13,724 bases of DNA from an uncultured bacterium (GTDB lineage: Bacteria > Cyanobacteriota > Vampirovibrionia > Gastranaerophilales > Gastranaerophilaceae), in assembly GCA_949299435.1 (NCBI GenBank), contig CASGAK010000049.1:1-13724 (forward strand). Reading direction: 5' to 3'. Each line of letters opens with the position of its first letter. Position 1 is the first letter of the stretch. Under the pieces are notes generated by a model. The model did no database searches. It saw only the letters and a list, made by a program, of their open reading frames with translations, and was not told where the DNA came from. A program made the position numbers and the translations under genes. Of this stretch, positions 6,067 to 11,953 are shown in pieces.

Positions 6067-6773
6067 TATAGTTGTTCTCTTTTTAATTTACGTTTATTTT
6101 GAGCCTGCTCTATGCGTTTAATTTCATTTGCCATAGAGTTTTCAAACATTTGATAATAGGCATTTTTTGTCATAGCTGAATTTAAATATTGCGGATATTT
6201 GATGTAGATGTATTTATATACTTCAGCAAGTCTTTTAGAACCTTTCGGGTGTGTGTACATAAATCCCCAATCAAATACAGGCTCACTTGATATTTTATTA
6301 AGCATTACAATTGCAGCGATAGGATTGTATCCGGCTTTTACCATATAATCTACTGCTTTTAAATCGGATTTTATTTCATATTTTTTTGAATTTGCTTTCA
6401 TCGCAGCAAACTTAAACGGGCTTGAATAAGTTTCCATAGCATGAGCCATTTCATGAGATATAACAAACGCAAGCTCATCATCGTTTCTCATATAAGATAA
6501 AAGTTCTTTGTTAATGTGGATTGTGCGTGTGTATATTTCAGTAGTTGCATTTAATGTGCTGGAACCTTTTGCAACATCTATAATTATACGCTCATTTATT
6601 TTGTTAGCGAGCATAAGTCGCTTGTACACAGACAAAACTTTTTCAACGTTTTTATCATTTTTCTCCCAATAATTTTGCATGTTCCAATCATCTACAAAAT
6701 AAACAGATTCAGTTGCCTGCACAGCGTTAAGTGAAATTACCAACGCAGCCATAACAGCTAATATTTTTTTCAT
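6066..6773 (-). CDS. Exported M48-type zinc metalloprotease
   Basis: This 235-residue protein has a signal peptide ending around residue 20 (VQA-TE). The catalytic core is VISHEMAHAME, with the HExxH motif at H107-E108-xx-H111. A third zinc ligand is likely E133 in YEIKSDLKAVDYMVKAGY, which corresponds to the ExxxD element of M48/Oma1/BepA-type proteases. THP (174-176), followed by a R.aEV helix, also matches that family. No transmembrane helices follow the signal, so it is probably soluble in the periplasm or lipid-free. It lacks the TPR domain of BepA-type proteins, having instead a short basic C-terminal helix (KRKLKREQL). GGAG lies 6-7 nt before the ATG. It is the first gene of a three-gene unit with two paralogous secreted proteins. 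The likely job is envelope protein processing or quality control; substrate unknown. Confidence 0.85.
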   Translation of the reverse strand: MKKILAVMAALVISLNAVQATESVYFVDDWNMQNYWEKNDKNVEKVLSVYKRLMLANKINERIIIDVAKGSSTLNATTEIYTRTIHINKELLSYMRNDDELAFVISHEMAHAMETYSSPFKFAAMKANSKKYEIKSDLKAVDYMVKAGYNPIAAIVMLNKISSEPVFDWGFMYTHPKGSKRLAEVYKYIYIKYPQYLNSAMTKNAYYQMFENSMANEIKRIEQAQNKRKLKREQL

Positions 6774-6804
6774 AACCTCTCCTTATTCATTAATTCCCTA
6801 TGTA

Positions 6805-6834
6805 ATTCTATCAAAATCTTAAAAATCATGTCAA
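6805..6834 (-). promoter_or_regulatory. Putative promoter of the metalloprotease operon
   Basis: On the minus strand a perfect TTGACA (6834-6829) and TAGAAT (6810-6805) have an 18-nt spacer. The start point would be near 6798, about 25 nt before the ATG, which leaves room for the AAGGAGAGG ribosome site. Confidence 0.62.
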
Positions 6835-6875
6835 TGTAAAACTTTTATAAATGTAATCAAAATTAAAAATTTTAA

Positions 6876-6884
6876 TGCTATAAT
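6876..6884 (+). promoter_or_regulatory. Putative extended -10 promoter of glmS
   Basis: TGCTATAAT is a full extended -10. The -35 region around 6856-6861 is poor, as is common with extended -10 promoters. The start point would be about 6891, leaving a leader of about 29 nt with GGAGAG at 6908-6913. That is too short to hold a glmS ribozyme. Confidence 0.58.
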
Positions 6885-6919
6885 TTTTTATTATAAGACA
6901 GTAATTTGGAGAGATTAAT

Positions 6920-8764
6920 ATGTGTGGAATAGTAGGATATGTAGGTAATAAGTCTGTAATGGATATTTTAGTAGACGGACTAGAGCAGTTGGAATACAGA
7001 GGATATGATTCATCTGGTGTTGCTGTTATGTGTGAAGATGAAATAAAAGTATACAAAGCTATAGGTAAGTTGAATAATTTGCGAGAGGAATTATTAAAAC
7101 ATAAAGGTGAATATGAAAAATCTACAATGGGTATAGGTCATATAAGATGGGCAACTCATGGAGCACCAACCGTATTAAATGCACACCCTCACACTTGTAC
7201 TTGCGGTAATCTTGTAATTGTACACAACGGTATTATAGAAAATTATAAAGAACTTAGAGAGCAACTCTCAAAAGAAGGCTGCGTATTCCGCTCACAGACT
7301 GATACGGAAGTTGTAGCACATTTGGTTGCCAAAATGTATGCTAAGACAAAAGACTTGCCTAAAGCAGTAAGAGAAGCTACAAAGCAAATTGACGGGGCAT
7401 ATGCACTGTGTGTTATGCATAATGACTGTAAAAATACACTTGTGCTTACAAAACGTAATGCTCCGCTATTGGTTGGAATAGGAGAGAATGAATTTTTCGC
7501 TGCTTCCGATGTTCCTGCAATAATTAAGCACACTAAGAAAGCAATGTATTTGAATGATAATCAGGTTGTAGTATTAACTCCTGAAAAAATGATTTTAACT
7601 GATATTGAAGGGAATGAAATTTCTCCAAAAATTGAGCTTTTACCTTGGGAGCCTGTAGCATTATCAAAAATGGGCTATAAACATTACATGCTCAAAGAAA
7701 TTCATGAGCAGCCTGATGTCATAAGAAATATTTTGGTCGGAAAACTTCATGCTCCCGATGAAAATATTATATTAAACGAAGTTAAATTAACTAAAGAAAC
7801 TCTGAAAAATTTAAACAGAATTCAAATCATAGCGTGTGGTACCTCATTGCATGCAGCAATGATAGGCAAATATATAATAGAAAGTTTTTGTGGAATAGCA
7901 GTAGATGTAGAGGCATCGAGCGAGTATATATATCGCAAGACAGTAACTGATAAGCATACTTTAGTAATTGGAGTATCCCAATCCGGAGAAACGGCAGATA
8001 CTTTAACAGCGATTAAACAAGCCAAAGCAAAGGGCTCGCACATCTTGATAATAACTAATCGCCCTGATAGTGCAATGGCTCGTGAAGCAGATAGTCTTGT
8101 TCCTGTAAATGCAGGTATAGAAGTATCAGTAGCAGCAACAAAATCCTATACGGCTCAGTTGATGGCATTTTATCTTTTAGGGCTTTACATGGCAGAAATT
8201 AAAGAAAGTGTCCCAGTCGCAGAATTGAATTCTTATAAAGCTGAGATGATGCTTTTACCGCAAAAGATTGAACAAATTCTTGCTCATACAGAAGATATTC
8301 AAAAATGTGCAAGAGTGTATTCATCAACAAAAGATTTTATTTTTGTTGCAAGAGGAATAAATTTCCCGACCGCTTTGGAAGGGGCTTTGAAATTAAAAGA
8401 AATTAGCTATATAAATGCGACAGGCTATCCTGCAGGTGAGTTAAAACACGGTCCTATTGCAATGCTTGATGAAACAATGCCTGTATTATCAATCCTGATG
8501 AAAGGGTGTGTTTATGAAAAACTGCTTTCAAATAGTGAAGAGGCAAAAGCTCGTAATGCAAGAATGATTGCTCTTACTAATTCAAAAAGTGAAAAGCTGG
8601 AGGATCTTTTTGATAATATAATAAGAGTTCCTGAAGTCCAAGAACTTTTCTCTCCTCTAGTAGCGATAGTTCCTCTGCAACTTCTTGCATATTATATTGC
8701 TGAATTTCTAGGAAAAGATGTCGATCAGCCAAGAAATCTTGCAAAATCAGTAACAGTTGAGTAA
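6920..8764 (+). CDS. glmS: Glutamine--fructose-6-phosphate aminotransferase (isomerizing)
   Basis: GlmS makes glucosamine-6-phosphate from fructose-6-phosphate and glutamine, the first step towards UDP-GlcNAc for peptidoglycan and lipopolysaccharide; it is cytoplasmic. The protein has 614 residues, normal for the family. The N-terminus MCGIVGYVG supplies the Cys2 nucleophile of the class II glutamine amidotransferase domain (about 2-225), with the HIRWATHG and HNGIIENY motifs. SIS domain 1 carries ACGTS (305-309) and SQSGE (353-357), which bind the sugar phosphate. SIS domain 2 includes ALEGALKLKEISY and ELKHGP. The C-terminus NLAKSVTVE contains the active-site Lys. The start follows from Cys2 and from GGAGAG 6 nt upstream. 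All key residues are present. It is divergent from the protease operon. No clear terminator follows. Confidence 0.98.
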   Translation: MCGIVGYVGNKSVMDILVDGLEQLEYRGYDSSGVAVMCEDEIKVYKAIGKLNNLREELLKHKGEYEKSTMGIGHIRWATHGAPTVLNAHPHTCTCGNLVIVHNGIIENYKELREQLSKEGCVFRSQTDTEVVAHLVAKMYAKTKDLPKAVREATKQIDGAYALCVMHNDCKNTLVLTKRNAPLLVGIGENEFFAASDVPAIIKHTKKAMYLNDNQVVVLTPEKMILTDIEGNEISPKIELLPWEPVALSKMGYKHYMLKEIHEQPDVIRNILVGKLHAPDENIILNEVKLTKETLKNLNRIQIIACGTSLHAAMIGKYIIESFCGIAVDVEASSEYIYRKTVTDKHTLVIGVSQSGETADTLTAIKQAKAKGSHILIITNRPDSAMAREADSLVPVNAGIEVSVAATKSYTAQLMAFYLLGLYMAEIKESVPVAELNSYKAEMMLLPQKIEQILAHTEDIQKCARVYSSTKDFIFVARGINFPTALEGALKLKEISYINATGYPAGELKHGPIAMLDETMPVLSILMKGCVYEKLLSNSEEAKARNARMIALTNSKSEKLEDLFDNIIRVPEVQELFSPLVAIVPLQLLAYYIAEFLGKDVDQPRNLAKSVTVE

Positions 8765-8922
8765 AATATTATTGAGTACAGCATGTGTTTATAGCTGGCA
8801 AAAATTTTCTTAATAAACCAGTATTAAACAGTCTAGACAGTTTCACATTTAACTGGAACGGAGCAGAGTTAGAAAATCCGTAGAGCTTGCTCTACCAACT
8901 CCGATGAAAATTGAATAAAATT
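8765..8922. other. Non-coding stretch between glmS and tRNA-Thr with symmetric elements
   Basis: There is no gene here. A dyad AAAC-A-GTCTAGAC-A-GTTT lies at 8826-8843. A larger structure at 8859-8903 closes with CGGAG/CTCCG and contains GTAGAGC-TT-GCTCTAC (8880-8895). I see no intrinsic terminator for glmS (no T-run after either hairpin) and no strong tRNA promoter, so the tRNA may be made by readthrough from glmS. Confidence 0.5.
8887..8900 (-). repeat. 14-nt inverted copy of the tRNA-Thr D arm
   Basis: TTGCTCTACCAACT is the exact reverse complement of AGTTGGTAGAGCAA at 8936-8949 in the tRNA gene. If both are in one transcript, the leader could pair with the D arm of the precursor. Alternatively it is a remnant of an inverted tRNA copy. 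Confidence 0.6.
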
Positions 8923-8995
8923 GCCGATATAGCTCAGTTGGTAGAGCAACTCATTCGTAATGAGTAGGTCAAGGGTTCAAGTCCCTTTATCGGCT
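8923..8995 (+). tRNA. tRNA-Thr (anticodon CGU, reads ACG)
   Basis: The cloverleaf is complete. The acceptor stem GCCGATA/TATCGGC (8923-8929 / 8988-8994) is followed by discriminator U. The D arm is GCTC...GAGC. The anticodon stem ACTCA/TGAGT has loop TTCGTAA, with anticodon CGT at 8956-8958. The variable loop is AGGTC, and the T arm is AAGGG-TTCAAGT-CCCTT. G1-C72 and C2-G71 plus the GU of the anticodon agree with threonine identity. CCA is not encoded. The gene is flanked on both sides by sequences complementary to parts of itself. Confidence 0.95.
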
Positions 8996-8999
8996 AATT

Positions 9000-9127
9000 G
9001 CCGACAGGAACTTGAACCAGTTTTAGCTCATGTTATTCGCAAAAACAGGGTAAGCCAATGGCATACTTATCCGTATAGTTCGGATTTCAAATCCTCACTA
9101 ACGGCTTAGCAAAGTCCCTTTATCGGC
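9000..9127 (+). repeat. tRNA-linked tandem repeat, unit 1 (128 nt)
   Basis: This unit starts 5 nt after the tRNA and is repeated at 9132-9259 with about 88-90% identity by eye. It ends in AAGTCCCTTTATCGGC, identical to the last 16 nt of the tRNA stem. It begins with GCCGACAGGAACTTGAACC, an imperfect inverted copy of the T arm and acceptor, so the unit has inverted ends. Nested stems are visible: outer ends, TAAGCC/GGCTTA (9051-9056 / 9103-9108) and ATCCG/CGGAT (9069-9073 / 9081-9085). No ORF. It could be a structured RNA, a MITE-like element, or debris of integration at the tRNA 3' end. Confidence 0.75.
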
Positions 9128-9131
9128 CTTT

Positions 9132-9259
9132 GCCAACAGAAACTTGAACCAATTTAAGCTCATTTAATTCGGAAAAATATGGTAAGCCAAATGGGATACT
9201 TATCCCTATAGTTCGGATTTCAATCCTCACTAACGGCTTAGCATAGTCCCTTTATCGGC
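9132..9259 (+). repeat. tRNA-linked tandem repeat, unit 2 (128 nt)
   Basis: This is the second copy, separated from the first by CTTT. It is exactly the same length, with about a dozen substitutions and two compensating single-base indels. It ends in AGTCCCTTTATCGGC, as do unit 1 and the tRNA. The middle stem TAAGCC/GGCTTA is kept (9183-9188 / 9235-9240). The outer stem is weaker (GCCAACA against TATCGGC) and the apical stem has lost its closing pair, which suggests decay or loss of constraint. Confidence 0.75.
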
Positions 9260-9298
9260 AAAATTTACGTCCTTGATCATATTAAATTTCAGGAATGT

Positions 9299-9451
9299 AT
9301 GATTAAATCAGAGATTATAAAAATAGAATTTACGACAGATATGGAAAAGATTGAAAATATTTTGAAAAATCAAGGTATTAATCCTATCCGTTGGGCTGTT
9401 GTTTCTGTTGATGAAAAAAATATTTTTGTAAATGTATCTTATAAAATTTAA
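9299..9451 (+). CDS. Small protein of unknown function (50 residues)
   Basis: An open frame of 50 codons begins MIKSEIIKIEFTTDMEKIEN and ends KNIFVNVSYKI, with TAA at 9449-9451. AGGA at 9291-9294 stands 4 nt before the ATG. The predicted pattern is strand (IIKIEF), helix (DMEKIENILKNQG), then two strands (IRWAVVSVD and IFVNVSY): a regular alpha/beta layout unlikely to arise by chance in non-coding DNA. It has no signal peptide and no known motif; the central INPIRWAVVSVD is its most distinctive segment. It lies between the tRNA-linked repeats and metK in the same direction. I do not recognise the family. Confidence 0.72.
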   Translation: MIKSEIIKIEFTTDMEKIENILKNQGINPIRWAVVSVDEKNIFVNVSYKI

Positions 9452-9486
9452 TAAAAATAGAAATTGTAATATATATTAATACAGAT

Positions 9487-9515
9487 TTGATTTTAAAAAT
9501 TTTTAGGTGTATGCT
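9487..9515 (+). promoter_or_regulatory. Putative promoter of metK
   Basis: TTGATT (9487-9492) and TATGCT (9510-9515) are separated by 17 nt, giving a start near 9522 and a leader of about 100 nt. An alternative is TTTAAT (9447-9452) with TATATA (9470-9475), also 17 nt apart, which would give a longer leader. Confidence 0.4.
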
Positions 9516-9518
9516 GTT

Positions 9519-9613
9519 GCTTAATGGAATAAGCCGGGTCGGAATTAAAAACCTTACCGGCGATTGAACTGGCGGTAATAAGGTTTGCCGGGTTCGAAAT
9601 ACAAATTAAGGAG
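9519..9613 (+). promoter_or_regulatory. Structured metK leader, riboswitch-like
   Basis: The leader has a stem AAACCTTA-CCG / CGG-(TAA bulge)-TAAGGTTT (9549-9559 with 9573-9586) and a 13-nt loop. It also has two GCCGGG copies, at 9533-9538 and 9587-9592, on either side. CCGGC (9557-9561) can pair with either GCCGG copy or stay in the central stem. CCTTA (9552-9556) can pair with TAAGG at 9579-9583 or with TAAGG of the ribosome site (9607-9611). Such competing pairings ahead of a SAM synthetase gene suggest a regulatory RNA. It does not match the SAM-I or SAM-II consensus as I know it. Confidence 0.5.
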
Positions 9614-9623
9614 AAAAACTAAA

Positions 9624-10898
9624 ATGACACCAAAAAATTTTTTATTTACTTCTGAGTCAGTAACAGAAGGACACCCCGACAAAGTTTGTGATCAGATTTC
9701 TGACGCGATTTTAGATGAATTTTTAACAAAGTACCCACAATCTCGTGTAGCAGCAGAAACAACTGTAACAACGGGTATGGCATTGGTCTGCGGCGAAATT
9801 ACAGCAGATTGCTATGTTGATATTCCATCAGTTGTAAGAGATACAATCAAAAATATCGGTTATGTAGGCAGAGAAGGTGGCGGCTTTGACTACAAGACCT
9901 GTGCTGTTTTAACAAGTATTGACGAACAATCTTGTGATATTGCAGGTGGAGTAAATAAAGCATTGGAAACAAGAGCTACAAATGCTGATACATCAGTATC
10001 AGAGACAGAAAATATCGGAGCTGGTGATCAAGGTATTATGTTTGGATTTGCTTGCAATGAGACACCTGAGTTAATGCCATTGCCAATTAGTTTAGCTCAT
10101 AAACTCTCACATAGACTAGCACAAGTAAGAAAACAAGGTATTGTTGATTATTTAAGACCTGATGGTAAATCCCAAGTAACTGTTGAATATGTAGATGGAA
10201 AACCTGCAAGAATTCATACAGTATTAATTTCGACACAACATGATCCTGAAATTAATGGGGTTTCAGATAATGAAAAAGTTCAAGAAATCATAAGAAATGA
10301 TATAAAAAAATATGTTATCGATTATGTATTCGAAAATGAGCCGATAAAATTAGATTCAGAAACTAAGATTTTAGTTAACCCGTCTGGTCGTTTTGTTGTA
10401 GGAGGTCCACAAGGTGATGCTGGTTTAACCGGTCGTAAAATTATCGTAGATACATACGGCGGATACTCTCGTCACGGTGGTGGTGCATTCTCAGGAAAGG
10501 ATCCTACAAAAGTTGACAGATCCGCTGCTTATGCTGCAAGATATGTTGCTAAAAACGTTGTAGCTGCAGGTTTAGCTGAAAAATGTGAAATTGAATTAGC
10601 TTATGCAATCGGTGTTGCAGAACCTATTTCAATAATGGTTGATACATTCGGCACCGGTAAGATTTCAGATGATGAAATTTCAGCTATTGTTTCAAAATAT
10701 TTTGATTTGAGCCCTGCTGCAATTATCAAAAAATTTGATTTACGTGGTTTGCCGGCTAAAAATGGTGGTAAATTTTATCAACTATTGGCAGCGTATGGAC
10801 ATATGGGAAGAACTGATATATTTGTTCCTTGGGAGCAGACTGATAAAGCTCAGGAATTAAAATCAGAATTATGTGCTTGCAGTAGCTGTGCTAAGTAA
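9624..10898 (+). CDS. metK: S-adenosylmethionine synthetase (methionine adenosyltransferase)
   Basis: MetK joins methionine and ATP to form S-adenosylmethionine, releasing phosphate and pyrophosphate; it is a cytoplasmic homotetramer needing Mg and K. The protein has 424 residues, slightly longer than most. Motifs: TSESVTEGHPDKVCDQISDA with H17 and D19 near the N-terminus; GAGDQG (132-137); GGPQGDAGLTGRK (260-272); the GGGAFSGKD loop (285-293) that contacts triphosphate. The ATG at 9624 is chosen over an in-frame TTG at 9585: AAGGAG (9608-9613) precedes it and the protein begins MTPKNFLFTSES as family members do. The C-terminus ends in a Cys-rich CACSSCAK, which is unusual. A structured leader precedes the gene and a strong terminator follows. 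Confidence 0.97.
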   Translation: MTPKNFLFTSESVTEGHPDKVCDQISDAILDEFLTKYPQSRVAAETTVTTGMALVCGEITADCYVDIPSVVRDTIKNIGYVGREGGGFDYKTCAVLTSIDEQSCDIAGGVNKALETRATNADTSVSETENIGAGDQGIMFGFACNETPELMPLPISLAHKLSHRLAQVRKQGIVDYLRPDGKSQVTVEYVDGKPARIHTVLISTQHDPEINGVSDNEKVQEIIRNDIKKYVIDYVFENEPIKLDSETKILVNPSGRFVVGGPQGDAGLTGRKIIVDTYGGYSRHGGGAFSGKDPTKVDRSAAYAARYVAKNVVAAGLAEKCEIELAYAIGVAEPISIMVDTFGTGKISDDEISAIVSKYFDLSPAAIIKKFDLRGLPAKNGGKFYQLLAAYGHMGRTDIFVPWEQTDKAQELKSELCACSSCAK

Positions 10899-10915
10899 AC
10901 GAATTATTGATTTTT

Positions 10916-10947
10916 AAAAAGGGAGGATTTTTAGTCCTCCCTTTTTT
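10916..10947 (+). terminator. Intrinsic terminator of metK
   Basis: AAAAAGGGAGGA / TCCTCCCTTTTT forms a 12-bp stem with a 7-nt loop (TTTTTAG), ending in a run of six T. It starts 17 nt after the metK stop. Confidence 0.93.
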
Positions 10948-11014
10948 ATTAATTTTTTAATACTAGCAAAAAAATTAATTTACTTATTTTATAAAAACCA
11001 AAAGGAGAAAATTT

Positions 11015-11389
11015 ATGTTAAATAAAATCGGACCTTCATTTGGCTCAAAAGTTTATCTTGTAGATGACGATTACTGTGGAACGTATCAATATAATATGGC
11101 CTCAGAAGAAAATTTATTCAATCAGGAAATATTAAAAAAAGCAATTAAAAAACTTGAAAGTAATGGAAATGATGACATTGTTACTTTAAAAGCACTAACT
11201 CGTGAGCCTGGTATGTTAAATGAGGACTTATTTTTACTCCAGGTAAAAGAAATGAGAGGAAATTCTGCATATGTAGGATTTGAAACATCTCAAAATTATT
11301 CAACAAAAGCAATCCTTGATACATATAAAAAAGCAAAAGCTGATATGGTAGAAGCTGCAAAGGGTGAGCTTGCAAATTATGTAATTTAA
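11015..11389 (+). CDS. Hypothetical protein, 124 residues
   Basis: I do not recognise the family. The protein is probably cytoplasmic: no signal peptide or membrane segment. It starts MLNKIGPSFGSKVYLVDDDY, with a short beta segment, followed by an acidic and lysine-rich helical part (about 29-50), a middle TLKALTREPGMLNEDLFLLQVKEM, and a C-terminal helix rich in Lys and Ala (about 98-120). AAAGGAG 8 nt before the ATG gives a confident start. It lies 27 nt upstream of the next gene in the same direction, so the two are likely cotranscribed, and the shared terminator at 11898 ends the unit. The N-terminal IGPSFGS pattern may mark a lineage-specific group; this is an impression, not a database result. 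Confidence 0.72.
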   Translation: MLNKIGPSFGSKVYLVDDDYCGTYQYNMASEENLFNQEILKKAIKKLESNGNDDIVTLKALTREPGMLNEDLFLLQVKEMRGNSAYVGFETSQNYSTKAILDTYKKAKADMVEAAKGELANYVI

Positions 11390-11416
11390 ATTAATAACAA
11401 ATAATAGGAAAATTTT

Positions 11417-11872
11417 ATGAAAATATTACCGTTATATATTTCTCAAAATAATCAAAAAAGAACAAATCCGCATTTTACAGCAAAGATAGAAACTCAATTT
11501 TTGCTTGAATCAATAAGTCAAAATATGACTGTAAAAAATGAAAATGATAAATTATTAAGGCTTACCCAAATTTCAGATGTGACAGGGATTCCATTGAAAA
11601 AACTTCAAAATAAACTAAGTAATAGAATTAATTTTAAAATGTTTTTTGATACATTTGGTTGTGTTGTACAAGACGATTTCCCAAAACTATCTGCCGCAGC
11701 CGTAGATTATACTGCTGATTTGATAAGTACCCTTCTTGAAGGTAAAATAAAATCCATATCAGACCTTAGTAAAGTAATGAATAAATATGAAAGAAAATAT
11801 GGTAAGTTCACAGATGTCAATTTAGATGAAGGACAAAAAAGTTTTTTTAGTAAATATATAGATTTGCTTTAG
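11417..11872 (+). CDS. Hypothetical protein, 151 residues
   Basis: I do not recognise the family. There is no signal peptide or membrane segment. The N-terminus (1-20) is Asn/Gln-rich and probably flexible, followed by NPHFTAKIETQ (17-27). The remainder is mainly helical: residues about 27-75 include LRLTQISDVTGIPLKKLQNKL, where the 'I..VTGIP...L...L' pattern hints at a helix-turn-helix or similar small helical bundle but is too weak to name. The C-terminal half has two long amphipathic helices. The ribosome site is weak (AGGAAA). It is the second gene of a pair with 11015-11389 and converges on aspS, ending before a shared terminator. Confidence 0.68.
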   Translation: MKILPLYISQNNQKRTNPHFTAKIETQFLLESISQNMTVKNENDKLLRLTQISDVTGIPLKKLQNKLSNRINFKMFFDTFGCVVQDDFPKLSAAAVDYTADLISTLLEGKIKSISDLSKVMNKYERKYGKFTDVNLDEGQKSFFSKYIDLL

Positions 11873-11897
11873 ACAGTAAGCTAGTTTATAAAATAAT

Positions 11898-11928
11898 AAC
11901 CCCGCTCTATTTATTTGAGAGCGGGGTT
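11898..11928. terminator. Bidirectional terminator between the hypothetical pair and aspS
   Basis: AACCCCGCTCT-ATTTATTTG-AGAGCGGGGTT is a perfect 11-bp stem with a 9-nt loop. T-rich sequence follows it on both strands, so it can end both the plus-strand pair and the minus-strand aspS gene (stop at 11954). Confidence 0.9.
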
Positions 11929-11953
11929 GTTGTATTTATTTTATTAAAATATT

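Noticed and set aside
6820..6919. glmS ribozyme upstream of glmS
   Set aside because: The predicted leader is only about 29 nt and the core sequence of the ribozyme is absent; the space is filled by divergent promoters.
8916..8921. TAAAAT as the tRNA-Thr promoter -10
   Set aside because: It ends 1 nt before the mature tRNA, so transcription would begin inside the tRNA.
9000..9127. Additional intact tRNA genes in the repeat units
   Set aside because: The ends can pair, but no D arm, anticodon arm and T arm of correct size can be drawn inside; only the 3' end matches the tRNA.
9000..9259. CRISPR array
   Set aside because: There are only two 128-nt units with a 4-nt spacer and no short repeat/unique spacer pattern; no cas genes are present.
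9585..9623. metK start at the upstream TTG
   Set aside because: It would add MPGSKYKLRRKTK, which is unlike the family N-terminus, and it lies inside the structured leader; the ATG at 9624 has AAGGAG before it.
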